Source: MWBF01 sp964614645
GTDB lineage: Bacteria > Chloroflexota > Anaerolineae > CG2-30-64-16
Direction: 5' to 3'
Assembly: GCA_964614645.1 (NCBI GenBank)
Contig: CAZTMA010000041.1
Location: 1-36,737, forward strand
DNA length: 36,737 nucleotides
Under the pieces are notes generated by a model that made no database searches, had not been told where the DNA came from, and was given only the letters and a program-made list of their open reading frames with translations. Positions 1 to 6,478 of this stretch are shown here, one piece after another. The position numbers and the translations under genes are program-made. Positions within the stretch are counted from its first letter, which is position 1, and the number at the start of each line of letters is the position of its first letter.

Positions 1-1639
1 TGCCGCCGCCCATCATGCCGCCGAACCCGCGGAAGCTGCTGTCGTCGGCGGCGGAGAGGGTGACCAACACCTGGTCGCCCTCGACGAGACCGCGCACGAT
101 CTGCGTGTAGGAGCCGTCGCTGAGACCGACCTCCACCGGGACGGACTCGGGTGCACCGGCGGAGTCGAGAGTGTTGGGCACCTGGACGGTGTACATGCCG
201 CCGGACCTGCTGAGGGCCATAGTCGGAATGAGCAGGGCGTTCTCCGCCGAGCCGGTCTGGATGACGACGTTGGCAGTCATGCCGACGAGCAGGGGCAGGT
301 CCTCGGCGCCTTGGATGCGGATGGGCACGTCGTAGGTCATGACGCCGCCGGAGAGCGCGCCCTGGAGCGGGATCTCGCCGACGGTGCCGGTGAGCGTGGT
401 GCCGGGGAGCGCATCGAAGGTGACGCTGGCCGTCTGGCCGGCCGCCACCCGCTTGATGGTCGTCTCGTCGATCGATGCGATGACTTCCAGCTCGTCCAAA
501 TCCGCCAGGGTGAGCACGATCGTCGTTGCGGCAATCTTATCGCCCATGTGAACGTGAGTCTGCAGCACCGTGCCGTCGAACGGTGCAATGAGCTGCGTGC
601 CCTCGAGAGCAGCCTGCGCGTCGTTCAGGGCGAGTTGCTTCTTATCGACATCGGCCTGCGCCGCGGCCAGGTCCGTGGCATCCGCACCGGCGGCCCGTTC
701 GGCGCGGGACTCCCGGGCGCTCAGGAGCGCTACCTCCGCGTTCTTGATATTCAACTGCGCCTCGGCAAGCTCGAGCTCGTCGCCGGCCTGTGCTTCGGCC
801 AGCGCCTTCTGCGCGTCGCTGATCTCTACCTTCGCCTTCGCCACTGCAGCCTCGGCAGAGCGGAGCGATAGCGTGCGTTCCGCCTGCGCGCGGCCCAGGT
901 CGGCCTGCGCCTCGGTCAGCTCGCTCTGCTCGGCGGTCAGTTCCTCGGCCTGCTCGACATTCGCTTTCCCGTGCGCAACCAAGTCCTGCAGCTCGTTGAT
1001 GCGGCGCTCCTTCCACGCAATCGCATACTGGAGATCGCGCTCGCTCTTCGCCAGCGAGTCGCGCTGCGCCGCCTGTAGCTCGAGTTCGGCCAGCTTCAGG
1101 TTATTCTGCGCCGATGTCGCCGCGGCCTGCAGGTCGGTCAGGTCCGTCTCCCCCAGGTCGGCCAGGTCAGCCTGCGCCTGGGCGAGGTCCTGCTCGGCCT
1201 GTGCGACTTGCAAGTCGGCCTGGGCGATCTCAAGCTCGGTGGCCGGAACCTGCAGGTCGGCCAGCTTCTCCTCCGCAGCCTGCAGATCGCTCTGTGCCTG
1301 GTCGACCTCCTGCTGATAGGTCTCCCCGCTGATGGTCGCCAGCACATCGCCGGCCGTGACCGTGTTTCCCGCGGTCACGTTCAGCGTGAGCAGGCGGTCG
1401 GCGGCCGACATCAGCTTGAAGGAGAGGTCGCCCTGCCGGACGGCTTCCATCTGGCCGACGACGGTCACCGTGGCGCTCAGGTCGCCCAGCGTGGCGAACA
1501 CAATCTGCGTATATGAGCCGTCGTCTTCGGCAGTCGTTGTGTTCTGGGCTGCCGCCCTACTGGTGTAGAGCCGGTACCCGCCCCCCGCCAGCGCCCCCAC
1601 CAGCACGAGGACCAGCACCATACGTACAAATCTCTTCAT
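1..1639 (-). CDS. Periplasmic adaptor (HlyD/RND-MFP type) of an ABC export system, C-terminus off the window
   Basis: The reading frame starts at ATG 1639 (MKRFVRMVLVLVLVGALAGG, a membrane anchor) and stays open to the left edge, giving at least 546 residues. Order seen: N-terminal anchor; a first lipoyl/barrel half (GQMEAVRQGDLSF, then VTAGNTVTAGDVLATISG); a very long Ala/Gln/Glu/Leu-rich alpha-hairpin encoded by roughly 600-1290; the second lipoyl half (IAPFDGTVLQTHVHMGDKI); then beta-barrel and membrane-proximal parts (IDETTIKRVAAGQTASVTFD). The visible end is Gly/Met-rich. Known adaptors of this fold bridge a MacB/FtsX-like permease to outer components. The ATPase encoded upstream on the same strand fits, and the permease is presumably left of the window. 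The hairpin is unusually long for the family. Confidence 0.88.
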   Translation of the reverse strand, partial: MKRFVRMVLVLVLVGALAGGGYRLYTSRAAAQNTTTAEDDGSYTQIVFATLGDLSATVTVVGQMEAVRQGDLSFKLMSAADRLLTLNVTAGNTVTAGDVLATISGETYQQEVDQAQSDLQAAEEKLADLQVPATELEIAQADLQVAQAEQDLAQAQADLADLGETDLTDLQAAATSAQNNLKLAELELQAAQRDSLAKSERDLQYAIAWKERRINELQDLVAHGKANVEQAEELTAEQSELTEAQADLGRAQAERTLSLRSAEAAVAKAKVEISDAQKALAEAQAGDELELAEAQLNIKNAEVALLSARESRAERAAGADATDLAAAQADVDKKQLALNDAQAALEGTQLIAPFDGTVLQTHVHMGDKIAATTIVLTLADLDELEVIASIDETTIKRVAAGQTASVTFDALPGTTLTGTVGEIPLQGALSGGVMTYDVPIRIQGAEDLPLLVGMTANVVIQTGSAENALLIPTMALSRSGGMYTVQVPNTLDSAGAPESVPVEVGLSDGSYTQIVRGLVEGDQVLVTLSAADDSSFRGFGGMMGGG

Positions 1640-1666
1640 GCTAATCACTCCCTCATGCCGTCAGGC

Positions 1667-2194
1667 TTATTGCTCCGGAGGAGGCGCGCCGCCCGGCTGG
1701 AAGTCGCCCTGGGGTCCGCCTTGCGCTGCCCCGCCCTGGGGCACGGGCGCCGCGCCGCCAATCGCATTGAACCGCCCGGCCTGCGCCACTTGCAGCGAAC
1801 GAGCGGTAATGGTGCCATCGTCGGCCCGGTTGCCCGAAATGACGACGGTCTCGCCTTCTGTCAGGTCGGTGACATCCACGGACATGTTCTTCTCGATGAG
1901 GGTCGTGCCGGCCACCTTGACGATAATCTCGTTGTTGCTGCTGTCGGTGACGATGAGGCTATCGGCATTGACCGTCTTAATTTCACCGATCAACATGCTG
2001 CCCTGACTTGCGCGCGTGCCGTTTGTCTGCCCCTGGACTTGGCCACCGGGAAACCCCTGCCGCCCGCCTGCGAACTGCGCCTGCAAGGCCGTCTGCGCCT
2101 GTGACTTGCCGTAGACCGTGCCGCCGAAGAAGCTGCCGCCTGCCACCGCCAGGACAATAACGACGCCCAGAATGATTTTCACAGCCTTGTTCAT
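1667..2194 (-). CDS. Membrane-anchored DUF5666-like small OB-fold protein
   Basis: This is a 175-residue protein. I start it at ATG 2194 because GGGGGAGAAGG lies just upstream and a hydrophobic anchor follows at once (KIILGVVIVLAVAGGSFFGG). An upstream in-frame ATG at 2296 would add a residue stretch that does not look like coding sequence. After a Gln/Gly-rich linker comes a beta-rich segment, GEIKTVNADSLIVTDS through VVISGNRADDGTITARSLQV. This resembles DUF5666/OB-like domains that often accompany MacAB-like operons. The tail is Pro/Gly-rich. It lies between the ABC ATPase and the adaptor in the same operon (28 bp before the adaptor start). The function is unknown; an accessory role in the exporter is inferred from position. 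Confidence 0.8.
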   Translation of the reverse strand: MNKAVKIILGVVIVLAVAGGSFFGGTVYGKSQAQTALQAQFAGGRQGFPGGQVQGQTNGTRASQGSMLIGEIKTVNADSLIVTDSSNNEIIVKVAGTTLIEKNMSVDVTDLTEGETVVISGNRADDGTITARSLQVAQAGRFNAIGGAAPVPQGGAAQGGPQGDFQPGGAPPPEQ

Positions 2195-2237
2195 GATTCC
2201 TTCTCCCCCATGTGCTGCATTGTTGTAGGCCTGCGGG

Positions 2238-3020
2238 TCAGGCCAGGACGGCAGAGCCGGCAACGTGCGCTGGGCCCGGAACGGTCGCCGGATCAACCGG
2301 GCCAGTTGACACCCCCGCCGCCCGCACCCGGTTCAGGACAGGCGCATCGCTGACGATCAAGCCGTCGTGCAGCCGGACGATCCGCTCCGTGTGCCGGGCG
2401 ATATCGGATTCGTGCGTCACAAAAACGATCGTCATGCCGCGCTGTTCGTTCAGTTCCTGGAACAGGCGCATGATCTCCTCGCCGGCCTTCGAGTCCAGGT
2501 TGCCGGTGGGTTCATCCGCCAGGATGAGGCTGGGCTCGTTGACCAGGGCGCGGGCAATCGCGACGCGCTGCTGCTGGCCGCCGGACAGCTCGTTGGGCCG
2601 GTGATGGATGCGGTCGCCCAGCCCGACGCTTTCCAGTGCGGCGATGCAGCGTCGCCGTCCGTTGGTGACGCCCGCATAAATGAGCGGCAGCTCGACGTTC
2701 GTCAGGGCTGTCGTGCGCGGCAACAGGTTGAAGCTCTGGAAGACGAAGCCGATCTTGTAGTTGCGAATGCTCGCTAACTGGTTGTCCCGCATCTTGCTGA
2801 CGTCCTGGCCGTCCAGGAAGTAAGAGCCGCTCGTCGGCCCGTCCAGCGCACCAAGGATGTTCATGAGCGTGGACTTCCCCGAACCGGAAGCCCCCATGAT
2901 GGCAATCATCTCGCCGGGTGCAACCTCGAACGAGACGCCACGCAGGGCTTGGACTTCCACATCGCCCATGCGGTAAACTTTGGTGATATCATGCAGCTCG
3001 ATGAGCTTTTGGCTTGCCAT
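2238..3020 (-). CDS. ABC transporter ATP-binding protein, MacB/LolD type
   Basis: This 260-residue nucleotide-binding subunit has Walker A GASGSGKST (residues 43-51), the Q-loop region GFVFQSFNLLPRTTALTNVELP, signature LSGGQQQR, Walker B with D-loop LILADEPTGNLDS, and the switch His in VFVTHES. The spacing and the ALRGVSFEVAPGE opening are those of the LolD/MacB/FtsE class, which powers FtsX-like permeases in efflux or lipoprotein handling. The last 30 residues (Val/Pro/Ala-rich) extend past the usual end. GAGAAAGG precedes ATG 3020. It is the first gene of the operon with the OB-like protein and the adaptor. A strong hairpin sits in its leader. The substrate cannot be told. Confidence 0.93.
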   Translation of the reverse strand: MASQKLIELHDITKVYRMGDVEVQALRGVSFEVAPGEMIAIMGASGSGKSTLMNILGALDGPTSGSYFLDGQDVSKMRDNQLASIRNYKIGFVFQSFNLLPRTTALTNVELPLIYAGVTNGRRRCIAALESVGLGDRIHHRPNELSGGQQQRVAIARALVNEPSLILADEPTGNLDSKAGEEIMRLFQELNEQRGMTIVFVTHESDIARHTERIVRLHDGLIVSDAPVLNRVRAAGVSTGPVDPATVPGPAHVAGSAVLA

Positions 3021-3041
3021 GCTGCGGCCTTTCTCGCATCA

Positions 3042-3071
3042 GCGGGGAACGAAGCTACCCTCGTTCCCCGC
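3042..3071 (-). promoter_or_regulatory. Perfect 11-bp hairpin between the secreted protein gene and the ABC ATPase gene
   Basis: GCGGGGAACGA and its exact complement flank an 8-base loop in the 124-bp gap between the two minus-strand genes. No T-run follows, so a classical intrinsic terminator is unlikely. An attenuator or mRNA-stability element just upstream of the ATPase ribosome site is possible. Confidence 0.5.
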
Positions 3072-3144
3072 ATTCATCAGGCGAGCACACCCCAGGCTTC
3101 AGGTGGATGTCACATCTCAGCCTGTCGCCCGGGAGATCGGTGAC

Positions 3145-3744
3145 TCAGGATGAGGTGCCGGGTGCGGTTTCGGTCGAGGGTGCGGTCTGATTGCTGTCAG
3201 AGCCCCGCGTCCCAGGCATGCCATGCATGCCACCCATGCCCCGCATACCGTCCATCTTGCCGTGCCCACGCTCCATGCCGAATCCGCGTCCAAGGCCACG
3301 TCCACCGAGCGTGTAGCCCTTCTCGATGCCTTCCAGCATCCAGTCCGCATGTTCCTGGGTAATCGTGCCGTCGGCTACTGCCTCGGCAATCCTATCTTTG
3401 GCGGCCTGAATCTTCTCGGCCTCGAGGGCCTCCTGAATCGTATCCAGGTCGACGCCCTGCGCCTCAGCAATCTCCGTGAGGGTCTTGCCGCTGTGCAGTT
3501 GCTCGAACAGCTCAGCAGGCGTCAGGTTGAGGAGTTCCGCAACCTTGTCGTACTGAGCGGCGGAGCCGCCGCCGAAGAAGCCGAACCCGCGGCTGCCCAG
3601 GTCGCGCTGCGGCCTGGTGGGGGTCGTGGGCGTCGCTTCCGTGGAAGGCGTCTCTTCCTGCGCGAAGGCCGTGCCTGCCGCAGTGATCCCGATTGCGGTA
3701 ATGAGCGCTACAACGCCCAGGACCGCAGCGATTCTCTTCAACAT
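3145..3744 (-). CDS. Secreted DUF2680-like protein with Met/His-rich tail
   Basis: This 199-residue protein begins with a clear signal peptide (MLKRIAAVLGVVALITAIGI, cleavage probably after TAFA). A Thr/Pro-rich linker follows, then a helical part: YDKVAELLNLTPAELFEQL, an ITEIAEAQGVD-like helix-turn-helix, and AVADGTITQEHADWMLEGI. The last motif is typical of DUF2680 and related secreted proteins. The C-terminal part is Gly/Met/His-rich (GHGKMDGMRG, GGMHGMPG), which may bind metal (inference). GGAGG lies upstream of ATG 3744 at a rather long spacing. It is divergent from the hydrolase gene across a symmetric operator and may share a transcript with the ABC genes downstream. The real function is unknown. 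Confidence 0.8.
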   Translation of the reverse strand: MLKRIAAVLGVVALITAIGITAAGTAFAQEETPSTEATPTTPTRPQRDLGSRGFGFFGGGSAAQYDKVAELLNLTPAELFEQLHSGKTLTEIAEAQGVDLDTIQEALEAEKIQAAKDRIAEAVADGTITQEHADWMLEGIEKGYTLGGRGLGRGFGMERGHGKMDGMRGMGGMHGMPGTRGSDSNQTAPSTETAPGTSS

Positions 3745-3816
3745 CTTTTTGATAACCTCCCTACATTTTTCTGGATGGCAGTTGGCTCGCCTGCCACCTC
3801 GAATCTAACAGAGGGC

Positions 3817-3882
3817 TGTAAAGGTTTGATAAAGACCGCGTTTGCTTCGCGTTACGGCGCGAATCTTCATCAAATCTTTACA
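3817..3882. promoter_or_regulatory. Near-symmetric double operator in a divergent promoter region
   Basis: TGTAAAGGTTTGATAAAGA at 3817-3835 is repeated in inverted orientation at 3864-3882 with 2 mismatches in 19. Within each arm GTAAAG/ATAAAG recur 11 bp apart, a spacing typical of OmpR/PhoB-family response regulator boxes. One arm faces each divergent gene (3744 leftward, 3937 rightward). The regulator is unknown. Confidence 0.55.
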
Positions 3883-3904
3883 GGAATGTGATATAAGCTA
3901 TACT
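3877..3904 (+). promoter_or_regulatory. Candidate sigma-70-type promoter of the hydrolase gene
   Basis: TTTACA (3877-3882), a 16-bp spacer and TATACT (3899-3904) lie ahead of GGAGG (3926-3930) and ATG 3937. The -35 box overlaps the right operator arm. Confidence 0.55.
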
Positions 3905-3936
3905 ATCTCACTCTATCCCATGTGCGGAGGACACCC

Positions 3937-5208
3937 ATGAATCGCGTGCAACGGACTGCACTGGTGCTGGTGACCCTGCTGGTGCTTGCCAGTGTCATGC
4001 CCGCTCCCGCGTTGGCGTACACACAGGTCGCTGCAGAGGAGCCCCATCGTCTCTCCATCGAGTATCTGCGGCAGCAGAGCTATCCCGGCAGCGATATCGT
4101 CATCGAGCAGAAGCTGAATGCCGGGTCGAACTATGACCGGTATATCGCTTCGTATCGGTCGGAGGGCCTGAAGCAGTACGCGCTGCTCACCGTCCCGCGC
4201 GGCGCCAAGCCTGCAACCGGCTGGCCGGTGATCGTCTTCAACCACGGCTATATCCCCCCGACGCAGTACCGGACGACGGAGCGTTATGTGGCCTACGTGG
4301 ATGGCTTTGCGCGCGCGGGCTACATCGTGTTCCGGCCCGACTATCGCGGGCACGGCAGCTCGGAGGGCTCGGCCAGCAGCGCGTACGGGGCGCCGGACTA
4401 CACCATCGACGTGCTGAACGCGGTGGCGTCGATCAAGCGCTATGCCGCTGCCGACCCGAACCGCATTGGCATGTGGGGTCACTCGATGGGCGGGTTCATC
4501 ACCCTGCGCGCGATGGTGGTTTCACCCGATATCAAGGCGGGCGTCATCTGGGGCGGCGTGGTGGGTTCATACGAAGACATGCTGGCACAGTGGCGGCGGC
4601 GGACGACCTCGACTCCATCCGGCACGACGACAACCCTGCGCCGCGGCTGGCGCACGGAGCTGGTCGAGGAGTTCGGCCACCCGGAGGTTGCGCCCGAGGT
4701 CTGGCGGACCCTGTCGGCCAACCATTACCTGACGGACCTGAACGGCCCGATCCAGCTGCACCACGCGCGCGGGGATGCATCCGTGCCGGTGGTGCTGTCG
4801 GAGGGGCTGGCCGCGCAGGGCAAGGCAGCCGGGATTCCGATCGAGCTGTTCGCCTATCCGGGCGACAACCACAACATCTCCGGCAACTTCGGCCGGGCCA
4901 TGGCGAGCTCAGTCGCGTTCTTCGACCGCTGGGTCAAGCAGCCGGTCCGCTTCGGGGAGATGAAAGAGCCGGTGTTGTTTGCAAGGCAGGGGACCATCAA
5001 CGTGCGCCGCGGGCCGGGCACGAATTTCCCGGTGGCCGGCCAACTGCGCATCAACGAGAGCCTGCCCATCGTCGGGCGCAACGCTGACGGTAGTTGGTGG
5101 CAGGTGCGGACCGCGTCGGGCACGGCCTGGGTCGCGGCCAGCGTCTCTATCACGGTGCGCGCAGTAGATGTGCCGGTCGCTTCTGCTGAGGAAGCAAGAG
5201 AGGGCTGA
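3937..5208 (+). CDS. Secreted alpha/beta-hydrolase (prolyl-oligopeptidase-like) with C-terminal SH3b domain
   Basis: This 423-residue protein starts at ATG 3937, chosen for GGAGG six bases upstream. An earlier in-frame GTG at 3922 overlaps that ribosome site. A signal peptide ends near residue 27 (APALA). The hydrolase core runs from about 60 to 325: oxyanion region FNHGYIPP, nucleophile GHSMGG (Ser183), acid HARGDASVP (Asp280) and base GDNHNISG (His312). The order and motifs match S9-like peptidases and dipeptidyl-peptidase-type esterases. From about 327 to 400 a bacterial SH3 domain follows (NVRRGPGTNFPVAGQL, WWQVRTASGTAWVAAS), which often binds cell-wall or peptide material. Its own promoter is likely. 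The exact substrate (peptide or ester) cannot be decided. Confidence 0.88.
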   Translation: MNRVQRTALVLVTLLVLASVMPAPALAYTQVAAEEPHRLSIEYLRQQSYPGSDIVIEQKLNAGSNYDRYIASYRSEGLKQYALLTVPRGAKPATGWPVIVFNHGYIPPTQYRTTERYVAYVDGFARAGYIVFRPDYRGHGSSEGSASSAYGAPDYTIDVLNAVASIKRYAAADPNRIGMWGHSMGGFITLRAMVVSPDIKAGVIWGGVVGSYEDMLAQWRRRTTSTPSGTTTTLRRGWRTELVEEFGHPEVAPEVWRTLSANHYLTDLNGPIQLHHARGDASVPVVLSEGLAAQGKAAGIPIELFAYPGDNHNISGNFGRAMASSVAFFDRWVKQPVRFGEMKEPVLFARQGTINVRRGPGTNFPVAGQLRINESLPIVGRNADGSWWQVRTASGTAWVAASVSITVRAVDVPVASAEEAREG

Positions 5209-5328
5209 CCTCACCCCCCAACCCCCTCTCCTGAAGGATTCAGGAGAGGGGGAGTAAGACAGACGCGCGCGCCCCCTCTCCTGGACAGGCCATCAGGCCT
5301 GTCCAGGAGAGGGGGTTGGGGGGTGAGG
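5209..5328. repeat. Palindromic intergenic element, CCTCACCCCCC family, copy 1
   Basis: The ends are a perfect 25-bp inverted repeat (5209-5233 and 5304-5328) beginning CCTCACCCCCCAACCCCC. Inside are two hairpins built on CCCCCTCTCCTG, each with a different, self-complementary tip: GAAGGATTC in the first; GACAGGCC ATCA GGCCTGTC in the second. The element begins at the base after the hydrolase stop codon and ends 4 bp before the convergent URO-D-like stop. It may serve as a bidirectional terminator. A sister copy lies at 12054-12196. Confidence 0.9.
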
Positions 5329-5332
5329 CCCG

Positions 5333-6469
5333 TCAATCGTGCGTCTCGCCCCACGGCCAGCGCGTCCAGCGCACCGCGCGGGCCTGCGCCGGGTCCCACG
5401 CCTTGACATAGCGGTACGCGGCGCGCAGGTTGTCCGGCGGCACCTCGACGCCAGTGACGTTGCTGGTCATCAGGAACAGCCCCTTGCCGCCGTCGGTGAA
5501 GTCCAGGAAGTAATCCACCTCGTCCCGCACATCCGCCACCGTGCCGAAGGGCAGCGTGCGGCTGACGCTCAACCCGGCGAAGAAGAGCGGTTCCTCGCCC
5601 AGCGGGCTGCGCATCCGGCGCAGCGCGTATGGGTCGATCCCCAGCTCATACTGGAACCCCTGAAACCCGCTGAACCCTACCCCAAGATAATCCGCGACGA
5701 GCGGCCGGACGTCGCCGTCGCAGTGGTGGATGAGCCGGATGCCTGCATCGACGAGCGGCTCGATAATCATGCGCACGGTGGGCAGGTAGTACTGGCGCAG
5801 GAACACGGGTGACACCATCGGCCCCTTGTTGTTCGCAAGGTCCTCACCGCAGAACATCAGCGGCACCAGGTCATAGTCGCGGTACAGCCGCACCAGGATC
5901 TTGGCGCGCTCGCGTGAGTGCAGGCTCTTCGCCCACCAGATCTTGCCCACGGCCTCCGGGTAGAGCTTGCACGCCAGGAGAAAGGCGGTGTAGCCGAACT
6001 CGCTGTAGAGGGGGAAGTGGCCGCCGATTTCCCAGAAGTTTGGGACCGGCTCCATGCCGCCGTAGTTGCGGAACGCGTTCTCGAAGTAGTCGCGGTAGCG
6101 GCGCTCCTCAGTCGCTGCGTCGAAGGTCGCGAGCACGCCGCGCTCGCTGTCGGGCAGCGCGTTGGCCCGGTCGAGCAGCGCCTCCGGCTCGATGCCCGCG
6201 TAGTGGCTTTCCTCCACCGAGCCGGTGCGAATCTGGTCGAGCCGGGTCGGGATGGCCGGCTGGATCATGCCGTCCGCGTCCAGCGCGAGACCGGCCTTGA
6301 CGACGCCCGCCAGCGGATTCGCCAGGTATTCATCCGTGCTGATGCCCGCCAGGTCGGACAGCACGCGCACGCCGCCGATCCAGCCGGCGAGCGATGGCAC
6401 GCGGTCGATCTCCTGCCCGAGTGCCTGCCGGCGGAGCCGTTCCTTCTTTGAGAGGGTGATGTGGGGCAT
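5333..6469 (-). CDS. Uroporphyrinogen decarboxylase (URO-D) family protein, function unassigned
   Basis: This 378-residue protein starts at ATG 6469 with AAGGAG just upstream. The fold is suggested by the N-terminal KERLRRQALGQEIDRVP, a long helical middle (NFWEIGGHFPLYSEFGY), YDYDLVPLMFCGEDLA, then SPVFLRQYYLPTVRMIIEPL and LIHHCDGDVRPLVADYLGVGFSGFQ near residue 250. This last motif is the H-C-D-G signature of URO-D-like methyltransferases and related enzymes rather than of heme-pathway HemE. No heme or corrinoid partner genes lie nearby. It is the last gene after the mutase fusion (10-bp gap), so it is probably cotranscribed with sugar-nucleotide genes. The reaction is unknown. Confidence 0.82.
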   Translation of the reverse strand: MPHITLSKKERLRRQALGQEIDRVPSLAGWIGGVRVLSDLAGISTDEYLANPLAGVVKAGLALDADGMIQPAIPTRLDQIRTGSVEESHYAGIEPEALLDRANALPDSERGVLATFDAATEERRYRDYFENAFRNYGGMEPVPNFWEIGGHFPLYSEFGYTAFLLACKLYPEAVGKIWWAKSLHSRERAKILVRLYRDYDLVPLMFCGEDLANNKGPMVSPVFLRQYYLPTVRMIIEPLVDAGIRLIHHCDGDVRPLVADYLGVGFSGFQGFQYELGIDPYALRRMRSPLGEEPLFFAGLSVSRTLPFGTVADVRDEVDYFLDFTDGGKGLFLMTSNVTGVEVPPDNLRAAYRYVKAWDPAQARAVRWTRWPWGETHD

Positions 6470-6478
6470 GAGAGCTCC

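Noticed and set aside
5209..5328. CRISPR-like repeats in the CCTCACCCCCC element
   Set aside because: The repeats are inverted and nested, not evenly spaced direct repeats with spacers, and no cas genes are present.
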